Positions 36,470-47,421 of a stretch of 64,000 nucleotides of DNA are shown here, in pieces. The stretch is from Polytrichum commune. Its lineage: Eukaryota > Streptophyta > Polytrichopsida > Polytrichales > Polytrichaceae. The notes beneath the pieces were generated by a model that saw only the letters and a program-made list of their open reading frames with translations, was not told the DNA's origin and ran no database searches. Both the position numbers and the translations under genes were made by a program. How positions within the stretch are numbered: the first letter of the stretch is position 1; each line of letters begins with the position of its first letter. The stretch covers positions 11,718,001 through 11,782,000 of the forward strand of contig OX485806.1 of NCBI GenBank assembly GCA_950295325.1, in the 5' to 3' direction.

Positions 36470-36925
36470 TACTACACCGTTTATGGTATTTAGTCAGTTG
36501 CTATTCGAAAAACAAAGTGCTATATCTTTTCGGTAAGAATGTAACTTTTTGCCAAGTAAAGTCATTTATGTCATATACTGTCCATACAACCTATTAAATC
36601 TGTGTCGTTAAAACATGAAAATTTGTAGCACGAAGTTATGCCTTGTGCGATTCCAAATATTAAGTGACACTCAATACCATAAAAAGAGTGTAATGTTGTT
36701 GAATTTAATATTAACTACACCGCTTATGGTATTTAGTGTCACTATTTGGAATTGTGTGATGCAATAACTTCTTACTCACGATTTCAATTTTTACAAACAG
36801 AAGTTGAATAGGTTTGGATATTATAGACCATAAATGCTGGGTAAAATATCACATTCTTAATAAATAAATATAGCATTGCGTACCTCCGAATAGTAAGTGG
36901 CACTGAATACCATAAATGGTGTACT
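36470..36925. mobile_element. Two tandem MITEs between the ETO1-like and clathrin genes
   Basis: Unit 1, about 36470-36694, starts ACTACACCGTTTATGGTATT and ends with the complement of that motif (AATACCATAAAAAGAGTGT). Unit 2, about 36713-36925, starts ACTACACCGCTTATGGTATT and ends AATACCATAAATGGTGTACT. Each has arms of about 55 bases that also contain the CTATT(T/C)GGA..TACGCAATGC motif of the family G MITEs. No coding capacity. Confidence 0.65.
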
Positions 36926-38318
36926 GTTTGCTCATGATACATTACAGTTTCCAACTTGCGATTCTGTAGCTTGCAAGTAATGTTGTGGATAGGTTCCAGT
37001 GAGGATACTTTTTCAGTGTCTAGAGGATCCAAGGCACCTTTCTTGATGATGCTTTAGGGGATCTTCAATAAATGCAGAGCCCAATTAAATACCATTGAAG
37101 TATCCAAAGTCAAAGTCAATATTCTCAATTGCTGAATTGGTAAGACGTACTTGCAATATCTTTATAATATCGTATGTTTGCATTGGAGCTCTTAGTATCA
37201 GACTGACCTAAATAGATCTCTGCCTTATCATAGCGTGCAGTGAAACGTCAGACTACTGTGACTTTAAGAGAAAATAGTATCATGTCTTCCCAAAACTTAG
37301 ATCAATATACCAAGCAGTTATCGGGGAGAATCTGATCAAAATTGGTCAAGATCCAAGTGTTTTCAAGTCCAACCAGTTTTGTATTGATTTGTTTCCGTTT
37401 TTAACATATTGATTAAAGGTACAGATTCCTTATAGATCCCTTGTAAATTTCTATCGATTCCTCTAAAATGGTTGACGATTTTCCTTAAAGTCTTGAGACT
37501 GAAGTGATTATTTCTCAAACTCAACTTCTTGAGCAGATAGATATTCAAGACTTGAGTCTTGAGGGTAGGAGTTGGTAAATGGGCATCAAACATCAGTGTC
37601 AAACATTGATTTTTTAATTTTTTAATTTTTAATTTATAACTATTTACCTAAGACTATTAGGCCACTCGCTCAGGAGCGTTGAACTTCTACAGATGACTAG
37701 ATTATGAGGACAAAGTGATCAACCACTCCTAATTAATAGCAACTCAAGCATAATTTTGGAGAGAGAGAGAGAGAGCATAGAAGTCATATAAGGCATGAGA
37801 ATGACAATTATACTAGTCTTTCTTTCTAAGACTTGCTGATGAGAGCTGGTGACAAAAGGTTATTCTGAATAGGAGCCAAGGTGCTTGATTGGCCCCTGGA
37901 TGGATGAGTCGGACCTCTAGAAGTGCTAGTTATAGCCTTGGAATTTGTTGATTTGAATCCTGGAGGGCTAGTTCAACCTCCAAAACTCATAGAACTAAAT
38001 CCTACAAATGCAACACATGGCTATAATCCTTACTGAACCGCAATACGTCGCAGTTCCAAACAAATTCCTAGATCTACCTACTTACCCTTGACTAGGGAAT
38101 AACTCCAAAAATGACAGTGAATGTTGGCTGAACGTTCACAACATCTATCAATGGGAAGGGTGAAACATGGACTGCCTACTATGTATATGTAGAGCTCCGA
38201 GACCCCAAATTAGTCTACCAAGTTTAATCTAGAATGAGTACACAATAAACATATATATAGGGGACATGTTTTTATAGCACCTGCGATGATCATAGGCTGT
38301 TTGGCATCTCTTCCATCC
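36926..38318. other. Intergenic between convergent genes
   Basis: AT-rich spacer with a (GA)n run at 37762-37774 and no exon-like sequence. It should contain the 3' UTR of the clathrin light chain gene at its right end. Confidence 0.35.
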
Positions 38319-41300
38319 TCAAGCTGCAGCAACAGACTCATGTGGTTGTTGATGAGCCTCTTGTAGCACTGAAGGAGCTAGTTGGCCATTCTCCTTACTA
38401 CCATTTGTAGTGGGTAAATTGTTGGGTGGTTGGGGAGGAGTTGGGAGCATGTGTGCAGGTGGGGTGTGCTTGAGCTTGAGAAGGATTTGGCGCATGCGTC
38501 CCATGTCAGTGGGCTTGCCAGGCTTTGGTCCTGGGAGAGCTACAAAAGTGCAGGGCTTCTTCTCCTTCTTCCTCTCCTTCAATTGAAGGGCCCTGGGTTC
38601 TAGAGACGCTGGCAACTCTTTTGGAACCAAATCGGCCACCGCCTTCCAATACGCCTTGTTGGCATTGTTGTGGAAGCGTTCTTGGTCCACCAAGTTGACC
38701 TGTTCCCAAAAACACTTTTAACATCATGTTCATATGATGCATACAATCTACCTAGTAGATGCACTATTACACTAGTAGCTTAGTTTGGCTGGTCATTCTT
38801 CGGTAAAGATCTGGTGATTGAAATTCGTACAATCATAGCATTGCTGATAAGCCTCGTGTTCTCTCATGTGGGAGGGGGGACACACCACGTCTCAAAACGT
38901 TGGTTTTGAAATGGAGTTCAATACATTAAGATAAAAAAGAATTTTGACCTTGACATGTGCCTAACCTTGGGAGCTTGGTTTTCAATGTTGATCCCTCTTT
39001 TATTGAGTAGAATCGTCCATATTGTACTCCGATCCAAGACGCCGGTTTTGTAAGGCTTGAAAACCTCCGTTTCCGATTGGAGTTGAAATCAGACATTTCT
39101 AACCAAAGAAAGAGGGATCAACCTTGAAACCAAGCTCCTCAAGGTTGGGCACATATGAAGGCTGAAATCTTTTTACCCAATGAACCCCGTTCCAAAATTG
39201 GCATTTTTGAACATGTGTGGCCTCCCCATCATCCTTTCTAGATAAAAGAGATGCCATGTTCCATAATTACCTTCCCATGGCACTACAAGTTAGGCAGTCG
39301 CTTTTTTCTTGCACAATCACAACATGTTTATTCCTAACCATTGGTTGTCTTATTCGCCTACCTAGGGTGAGGGTGCACATTGAAGCTTAGCAATGCTATG
39401 TTAGGTGTTGAATGAAACACGTAAGGAAATTTGGAGTATGTAGGCGCACACATCTACTCATTCCATCAATTCCATCAATTTTGTTTCATTCCACCAAAGC
39501 CATGCAACTACGAAGGCACAATGGGTGTTGTCTAGTTAGGGTTTAGTTCATTTTTCATGTTCTCCAACTTCTACCATTAGAATTACACAACATAACTTGT
39601 GTTGCATTAGCACATCTACGATGAAGCGTCAACAAAAATTGGACCTCCCTTGATTTTGGTATGCTCATTGGAAGTGCATGTTTGTTGATTCCTTAACTGG
39701 ATACATAGGTCCACCCAATTGTGTTCGCTATTGAATGCCAAGTAGTTTAATAAGTCCAATCTCTTACTAACATGTGTCTTTATGGTGTTTGTTTTGTGAT
39801 CCTCACCGAATCATACACTGTTCTAACTAAGAAAAGTAACTGAATAACACTTGTATACCTTAGATAACACAAAAAACTACTACATTGACAACCTTGATTG
39901 TCTAATGCATCCTTCAAGTTAGTTTGAGTAGCAAGATTGTCCAACTCATGTGCCCATGATCGAATAGATCCCCTCCCCAGTTCTATTAGCCTCATCCCTA
40001 GCTCCCGTACCCCTTATTGGTCCGTGCTCTCATTAGTTGCTTCCAATCACTTTTCTAATTGTTTAGAAGACCTCAAATTGTTCAAAACCCACACATAATA
40101 TGGCCCTAAGATTCAATTATTGAAATCAGCCCACATAAAGAGAATGTCTCATTACATGCTTGTCGATCTTGACTTAATGATCACCACCTCGAGTTAGAAA
40201 GAGAGAGAGAGACGATGTCAGCACTTGGATTACCAAAACCATAGCCATGAGCTCATACGCGAACTTCATATTATGGGCTTACGGAGTACCGTAGGGTGCT
40301 GTCTAATTCAACACAAAAGCAAATCATCGCGTGTCATATCCACATTGGTGAAGACCACGTTTGATAGAACATAGAAACTAGCTTTCGGCACTCACAGTGT
40401 TGAATCAGACAACAACCTACGGTAGGAAGTTGAAAGAAAGAAGTTGGCCCATGAGGAGGGAAAACAGAAGAGGAGAAACTTACCCTCTCCTTATCACGGT
40501 TGTTCTTCATTTGTGTCTCCCTGTTCACAGTCCGCTTTGCATTGTGTGCATCTTTGTACTCGTCAGCATCCATACGGATCTGCTGCAGTCTATCTCTTTC
40601 GACGCGCTCCTTCTCTCGCAACAGTAATGCATTTTGCCTGCACAATTGTTGCAAGTCATATCACCACTGTTGGGGTTAGATTGCAAACTCGTGTGCATTG
40701 TTCTACAACGCCAAGTTTGAATGGGGTTGACATCTGTGTGCTGATCGTTGTTAGAAACAGGGCTTACCTCTTCAAAAGACAAAAGGGAAAGAATCACACA
40801 TGTATAAAATCTGTCACAGCACAAAACTAGTTTTGTTTCTTGAGCTCCCGATATCACTTCTTTCGATTTCTCTTATGAGTGCTGACAGGACGAAGAGGTG
40901 AGACCAGAAACTCGAAGAAGACTTCAGGTATTTATAAGAACCAGGATAGGAGTTGGACCCGTGTGTGTACATATTATTATCACGTGATTGCAGAGATTAG
41001 TGGTTCAATTGTAAAGTGGTTTGACCTAAGATGCGTGATTATGATATGAATGCTGGCTTCCTGAGGAAGCAAGTGTAAATGAAGAGCCTCTTTGTTCACA
41101 TTTTACTGCTTTTTCAATGGTGAGCTCTATAATACTAGGGAACACGGACTGTCCTATTTCACGTGACTCTTTTACGTTTGTGTTTGTTAAGTGGGTTGTT
41201 AAGATGAAAGGGGGAGGTTGGGGTGACCTCGGGTTTGTGTTGTGAATGGTGGGGGGATATCGATTCTAAGAGGATCCGGGTTTCCATTACCATCAAGCCC

Positions 41301-42990
41301 AACAACTAAGCCATGTTTGTACATGATGGAGCTATTTCATTAAAATGGTGCATTAAGCTAAACATGTGTAGCCTTGTCACAGGCTATATCGAGCACCCAA
41401 TTATATTTACCTTGTTGCTATCGTGTTCCAATAGATTGGGCGCCTTCTACAAACTGTGGGAAGGTTCCTCGCATCCGTAAACAATTTTTTCAATGTCTCG
41501 CCGTCATGGCAATTTCTAATTATTTATGAAAGGGGGGGGGGGGGGGTAATATCTTGCCCACATCTTTGACTTTGATATCAAATATGTTTGCATAAACCAA
41601 CCATACCATTTCCACCGACTTAACCATCCATAATAGTTCATACTAGTGAACGAGTGGCGTAGATCTGATTGGCTCCCAACATCAATGGCTCAACATCCAC
41701 ATAAAATCAATTATATTGAATAATTGCTTTGGGGATACTCATTGTGGCCGGTAGCTTCAACACCCATGACTGGGTTCGGCTGGGAGGTTGAACCTATGAT
41801 TACCATCCATAACCGGGCTCCCCAAAAGAGTTACCCAATTCATTACCTAAGGTATGCGGATGACGCTCGGTTACTATTCTTAATTGGACCCCTATAATTG
41901 GTTTGTGGTTTTATGTGGATCAAAGAACAAGCATCATAACGATACATGTTTACAAGAAATCGGACGATTTTTTTCAAATTTCAATAAGTACTCCACATTG
42001 TATAGTGAACACCCCTGGGAGGACCTATGTATAAATTCAGTTAAGAAATCAACAAACATGCATTTCCAATAACTATAACCAAGTCAAGCAAGGTCTGATT
42101 TTCAATCTGACTTTTACTAACGTTTCATTGTAGATTTGCCCAAACAACACAGTTTCATGGCAATGTGTAAATCATGATCGGTAGAAATTGACAAACATGA
42201 AAAATGAACCGAATAGCACCCAAATACCTTATTGTATCCAGTCAAGAAATCCACAAACATGAACTTCTGATTTTCAACCCGATTTTTGCTGATGCTTCAC
42301 CGGAGATTCACTAATGCAACATCACGACAGTTCGGTTGCGTAAATCTAATCCGGGAAAAACGAACCCAACAACACGCACATGCCTTACCTTTCTTACAAG
42401 AAACGAGGTTTGTGAGTTGTAGGTTGGCAGTTCAAGGGCAACATCATTTCATACCTCTTCCATTGGCGAAGAAGGTGGCCCTCCTCTTGCATCTCCTCAG
42501 GCGGAGGCAGAACAGCACCGCCACCATTCATCTCCCCACCAAACATTCGATCATCACCAATCTCCTGCTGGGAGAAGCTGTTTCTTGCCTCCAGATGATT
42601 CGAGGAGTACGATCCAGGCACAGCGTTATAAAATCCTGTCTGCGAAAACTCGGAGGGGGATAATCCGGACCCGAACTTCATCGTGTTGAAGGAGCTGGAG
42701 CTTGCTGTGGCTGATGCAGCAGCAGGCATGCCGGGAGTAAGATGATGATGCTGATCATCGTCGTTCTCGTAAATTGGAGCAGGGTGGCCGTGGTAGCCTC
42801 TAAAATCGTCGAACGCGCTGTCGTCCACACCTAAGTAGTCTGCGTTGAAGTCCTCAGAAGCCCGGAAGGAGCTGTCCCAACGGGCAGATGATTCCATGCC
42901 TGAGTCGTAGCTGCTGTAGTCATCTCCGAACCGCCGGAACGAGATGTCGCCCACGTCTTCGCCTGCCCCGGAGAATGCTTCATAGGCCAT
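38319..42990 (-). CDS. CLC: Clathrin light chain
   Basis: Clathrin light chains bind the hub of the heavy chain and tune coat assembly in endocytosis and trans-Golgi traffic. Three exons on the minus strand: 42990-42455, 40637-40484 and 38699-38319 (TGA). The 1071 nt code for 356 residues, somewhat longer than most angiosperm forms. Exon 1 carries the acidic, Gly/Ser-rich N-terminus (MAYEAFSGAGEDVGDISFRR) and ends in HLLRQWKR. Exon 2 is the coiled-coil heavy-chain-binding region (QNALLLREKERVERDR ... NRETQMKNNRDKER). Exon 3 holds the plant signature FHNNANKAYWKAVADLVP, then KKEKKP, PGPKPGKPTDMGRMRQIL and a Pro/Gln-rich tail. Phases fit (AG|G, then phase 0) and all borders are GT/AG. Both introns are unusually long for the family (about 1.8 kb each) and filled with repeats. 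Confidence 0.95.
38872..39232. mobile_element. Foldback element in clathrin intron 2
   Basis: Long imperfect inverted repeat. The left arm (GGGGGGACACACCACG, then CCTAACCTTGGGAGCTTGGT and TTGATCCCTCTTT) is mirrored by the right arm (AAAGAGGGATCAACCTTGAA, ACCAAGCTCC, AGGTTGGGCACAT, GTGTGGCCTCCCC). Arms are about 150 bases with a loop near 39020-39100. No ORF. Confidence 0.65.
39555..39865 (+). repeat. Dispersed repeat family I, copy 3, in clathrin intron 2
   Basis: TGTTCTCCAACTTCTACCA, ACTTGTGTTGCATTAGCA, TGAAGCGTCA, ACATAGGTCCACCCAA, GTGTCTTTATGGTGTTTG and GATCCTCACC follow in the order seen in the other copies. Confidence 0.55.
41532..41546. repeat. G15 homopolymer in clathrin intron 1
   Basis: Fifteen G in a row inside the first intron of the clathrin light chain gene (C run on the coding strand). 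Confidence 0.95.
42110..42400 (-). repeat. Two reversed fragments of repeat family I in clathrin intron 1
   Basis: Two adjacent copies of a block like TTTTCAATC(T/C)GA(C/T)TTTT..CT(A/G)A(C/T)G(T/C)TTCA and TAGATT(T/C)(G/A)C, each followed by GAACC(G/C)AA(T/C)A..CACC. They are the reverse complement of the family I core that contains GCAAATCTACAATGAAGCAT. Confidence 0.4.
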
Positions 42991-44200
42991 GGTTTGTGAT
43001 CACACCGACCTAGCTCTTCTTCTGTGATCTCACCGCCCTAACCTGCATGCAACTACACACAATATTAATGACCATGTGCAGATTGACATCTTCCGAAACA
43101 CCTTAATCTCAGGAATCACATACATACACCTGTGAAGAAGTAGGTGGAATTAGCCCATCAGGCAATCCACATCCATTCAGTGGATGGATTCACTTTTGGA
43201 AGACATTGATCCTACTCCAAGAATGCATATTCAGACAAATGTAATGGGTGTGTAGGTGCAGCTAGAGCAGAGATTGTTGACACAAGCTTGCGCTCTTCCG
43301 AACACCATAACTGCAGGAGCACATAAAACATACACTTATGAAGGAGGTAGAATGAGGCCCCGAATGCTGTAATTTCTTCAAATGTGCAAATCTGTGGGTT
43401 ACTCTGATACTTGGCTCGCCATAGCTGCCTGCTGGAGGGCGGTGGCAATAGCCTCTCCACCATCATACCTAAATTGCAAACACATTTGAATTCTGAACTG
43501 ATGTTGGCAATTGCGGAGGCAATCCACATTGATTCACTTCTGAAATGCTTTTTATTTATTTATTTAGTTAGGTAGTCTGCGCGTCCTCATCATCCTTACA
43601 TGCTCTCTATTACAGCTCTCGCACGGAGTGGTAAGAGGGACTGCGCACCTCAACGAAACAGAAGAAACCGTGATATGCTTCAGAGAAATTACAGAGCAAA
43701 TAGCTGCATCCACCTAGCCCATTCAACACGGCAATCCAAAACTTCGTTCTGGAGTTAACACAGGGGAAGAAGCAAATTGATCTTCACAATTCAGCAAGAA
43801 CCACAACGTTTCCATAACCTATCCCGATGAAGACCAATTATCCGAGATCCCCAAACCATCAATCGAACATGGTGAACCTTCCCCTCTCACTTTGCAGCTA
43901 CAAGACCGGAAGACTAACACAATGAGGGCATGTGCGGTGTCGTTGGAAAGAGAAAAACCTGGAGTCGATGGACGAAAGCAAAAGCGAACTGCAATGTGCG
44001 GGATGGCTCCGAATGGTGCCTTGAGAGTTGGCAACGACGAAGTCGACTTCGGGGCGAGAAATTTAGAGTGGGAGAAAATAGAAGAATGGCTCTGCTCCGC
44101 TGCCGCCCGCCTGCGTCAGCGGTGGGCGGCGGTGGACCAAGTCTGTGGAGCTAGGCCAGGGACTAATCAATCAATCAGTCACTCTTGATTGACAGCGTCA
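42991..44200 (-). promoter_or_regulatory. Clathrin light chain 5' leader and promoter side
   Basis: Upstream of the clathrin start codon. The GC-richer part at 43870-44160 is the likeliest promoter/TSS zone, and splice-like signals nearer the ATG suggest a leader intron. Overlapping ORFs on both strands are not recognisable. Transcription start cannot be read directly. Confidence 0.3.
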
Positions 44201-44312
44201 AACTGCCAACGCTCGGTGATGGCAGAGGACGGTGTCGTAGAATTAGGCAACGCAAAGCACATCTCGAAATTCGGGGACCCGCATTAGGTACGCAGAAGGA
44301 ACGAGTCACCAA

Positions 44313-44625
44313 CTTTTGAGGGTCTTGATCAGACTCCTGATGGTGTCCAGCACAAAACTTTGCCAGACAGATGATGAGTGGAGCCCATTTCGCATCTTTC
44401 AGCAGAAATAGGTACAAGAAGGTTTGGCCAAAACATGTGCATGTTGCGCGATGAAGGAAATGTAGTACTCCGGTGGAAACATAGTTTTGAGGGTTTTGAT
44501 AAGAATCCCGATAGTGTCCAAAATATATCTTGCCACACACATGAGTGGAGCCTATTCAGCATCTTTTTTGGCCAAAACATGTGCATGTTGCGCGAACAAG
44601 GAAATGTAATCCGTTGAAAACATAG
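44313..44625 (+). repeat. Tandem repeat of about 175 bp upstream of the clathrin gene
   Basis: Two units share GAGGGT(C/T)TTGAT, CC(T/C)GAT(G/A)(G/)GTGTCCA, GAGTGGAGCC, TTGGCCAAAACATGTGCATG followed by TTGCGCGA, and GAAATGTA in order. The block of 20-odd identical bases around ACATGTGCATGT is partly palindromic. Confidence 0.65.
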
Positions 44626-45601
44626 TTCATGTGCCCAGTTTTGGTAGTTTGTCGATCATTCAAAGCATACTTACCAAATTTCAAGAGTTTAGAGCGAAGG
44701 GCAAGGTCCTTGATGTGGGTTGCAATTGTGCTAAGCAATTTTGTCGTTTATGAAGAGCGAAGGTTTCGGTAGACTTTCTTGCCGAACGCATGATGTTCCA
44801 GAGCTAATTTATGTTGTGTGGAGCTATTCCATGTTGCATCATTCATCATCATCAAAGGAGGTAGAAGCTTAATATGATAATAGAGTGCGTGTGTTCCGCG
44901 AAGGAGGGTTCACAGCGTGATGCACCAGAAAATCTCCTCATCAAGAAGAGTGCGGGGACAAATTAGGGTATGGTTGTAATTTAGGACAGAATTTGACTCG
45001 GGGTTCGAACCAAGCCAATTGACAAGTGTAGGCGCGCGAACCTCACAGAATCTCAGTTGCGATGAACAAATTCTCGTTCTCTTGGAGAGATGATGATGGA
45101 AGAAGATGGGGGGCACGCCACGCCCATCAAGTTCGTACACAAAAATCAAGAAACGTTTGGGAGTAATTCATCTATATTTCCTCCAAGAACATCATCAACA
45201 TACAGTGGAGTGGGCCAGCAGCAGCAGCAGCTTGAATCCAGAGGTGATGATTTTGTTGCCTCAAATCTCATCATAATTCGCAGGGACACATACATGTATG
45301 TATGTGCTGCTGCTGCACCATGAGTTGTCTCTCACTTGGGCATGAATGCTCATCATCTTCAATTACCTAACCCAATGATATGTCTCGTGGCAGTCATCCC
45401 TTTGTCATCAAAATTTTCTACTCACATAACAGCCAATTGGTGGTCATCTTCGTCGTCTTCTTCGTGCAGCTCGTTTTGCCTCCAGGATGCAAATCCTTCA
45501 TGCTTGTTGGTGGGCAATGTGACTGGGTGACGATTAAACGTTTTGTCGAGACAACAAAAAAAAAATTGGGTTACTCCAAGACCGTATCATCATGGATTGT
45601 G

Positions 45602-47421
45602 TCACGGGAAAATGACTTGTGATCTGTTGCTGTTGTGTAAGGGGTTAGGGCCGGTGGGAACCATTCTGTTGGACTCAAAGTGCGCAGCAGCTGCGACAGA
45701 GCGTCGCGGGAGCCGGTAACTTGCCAAAAGGTTTTCATTCCTAATTGGCAGTCCTTCCGGGCTGGGGCTCACTGTTGTTGTCTTGTAGGACGATTTTCTC
45801 TTCCCTCTGCACATGTTCCATTGTTCACCACATGGCGGTCGCACATTGTTCTGAATGAGTTTCCGCGTCCAATATCTGCGGCTTGAGTCCACGCTTGACT
45901 GCACAACATAGGCCAGAATTAATGCATCCGTCTTTTTTAACAACATGGTGGAAGAGAAAAGAATCTGTCTTCAAGGTATAGACAGGCTGCCTCTCAGATT
46001 CTTGTAAGAAACCTACCATCTTCGTAGACTGGAATCATCGGTTTCAAGCATGGAAGACAAAGAATCTGTCTGCAAGGTATAGACACGCCTCCTCTCAGAT
46101 TTTTGTAAGTTTGAGAAGAAATTTACAATCTTCAGACTGGAATGGTCGGTTTCAAGCATGAAAGAGAAGGAATCTGTCTTCATGGTATCGACATACCTCC
46201 TCTCAGATTGTTTTAAGTTCTGTAAGAAACCTATAATCCAACAGATTGGAATCTTTGGTTTCAAAAAATGGACGAGAAAGAAGCTGTCTTCCAAGTTTAA
46301 TACAAGCCTCCTCTCAGATTCTTGTAAGGTTTGGAAGAAACCCACAATCTTCATAGACTAGAATGGGACTGGAATCTTCGGTTTCAAACATAAGAGAGAA
46401 AGAATCTGTCTTCAAGGTATAGATATCCTGCCTCTTAGATTCTTGCAAGCGTGAAGAAGAAACCCACAATCTTCACAATTTGGAATCATTGGTTTCTTGA
46501 TTGCAAAATTATGAACCTCACATTTGCTTGGAAACTATTGGTGCAGGGTCATTTGAGATGTTCGAAGAAAGCAAGAAATTCAATTAGAGATTCCAAAAAC
46601 CTGGCCGGCTTCGCAACCTACCCTCTGTGTGGCACACATATTGGCATGTGTTACTGGATTTCTTGCAGATTTTTTCCTCTCTCTATTCCTTTACCCACGT
46701 CTAAACATACAATGAGTTATAATGAGACATTTGTCCTGGAAGTGCTTCAAAGTTAGACAACTTTTGTGCTGTGCTGCAAAATGAATGCATACCTTCGGGC
46801 TTACGCTGCTGTCTACATAGTGCGGCGCTCTTCGCTCAATTGCGGCGGCAGAGACGCTCTTTGATGAGTCTGGGTGTGTGGGTGTTAATGCCATCCCTGC
46901 AAGCCGACACATTCAAAACCATCAGAACATCTTTCAGATATTTCCAAATGCTTGAGCAATCTCTAAGAAGTTGATCGTGGGAAAGCCCAAAACCTTCTAC
47001 CTTTACTTTCAATCTACGCCATCAATGCATTCATGCATTTGTCTTTGCAGAATTGATGTAAAACACCGACTCACTCATAGATTGATCCAATACAAGGAAA
47101 CAAACACAAAAGATGTGCAAATTGATATTGAAGTTTCGAAAAACCTTGCCACATTATTTGTCCCCCATTTCTGCCCCCATCTATCTATACGGATAGAAAG
47201 CGTCAGTATAACGGTTTAGGGGCTTCAAGATCTCTGAGAAACTATTTCTGAGCATTTCATCATGGGGCATTGATGTGAGAAACAAAGTTGAGGCCCATGT
47301 TTATCAGTATTCATTGGAAAAAAGCCATACCTGATGTGGATGGGAAAAGTGGCTGGCTGAAGGTGATGAGAGCAACCAATGTAAGCAGTAGCAGCAATGC
47401 AAAACTCCAGCAGACTGCCAT
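45602..47421 (-). CDS. CLE: CLE peptide hormone precursor
   Basis: CLE proteins are secreted precursors cut to 12-13-residue arabinosylated peptides that signal through CLV1/PXY-type receptor kinases to control meristem division. Three exons: 47421-47331, 46896-46793 and 45898-45602 (TGA). 492 nt code for 163 residues; phases (G|GG, then phase 0) and GT/AG borders all fit. Residues 1-22 are a clear signal peptide (MAVCWSFALLLLLTLVALIT). The middle is variable and basic, with dibasic spots (SSRRYW, RGKRKSS, LPRRSV). Residues 143-154 (bases 45667-45632) read RMVPTGPNPLHN, a complete A-type CLE motif with the Pro residues that are hydroxylated in known peptides. A nine-residue tail SNRSQVIFP follows. 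An in-frame TAG upstream of the ATG supports this start. Two introns are unusual, since most angiosperm CLE genes I know have none or one. Confidence 0.9.
45955..46485 (-). repeat. Minisatellite-like array in CLE intron 2, five units of 101-122 bp
   Basis: Anchors GAA(T/G)CTGTCTTCAAGG occur at 45961, 46062, 46170, 46280 and 46402, so unit spacing is 101, 108, 110 and 122. Each unit also has CCTC(C/T)T(C/T)(T/A)CAGATT, AAGAAAC(C/T)(T/C)A(C/T)AATC and GGTTTCAA. On the minus strand 113 codons (46354-46013) are open across three units and read a repeated SERR..(Y)T, TDS, SMLETD pattern. Units are not all multiples of three, so a coding repeat is unlikely. Confidence 0.8.

Noticed and set aside
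46013-46354. 113-codon minus-strand ORF reading a repeated peptide
   Set aside because: It lies in a tandem array inside an intron, and the units are not all multiples of three, so a coding repeat is unlikely. The array itself is kept as a finding.
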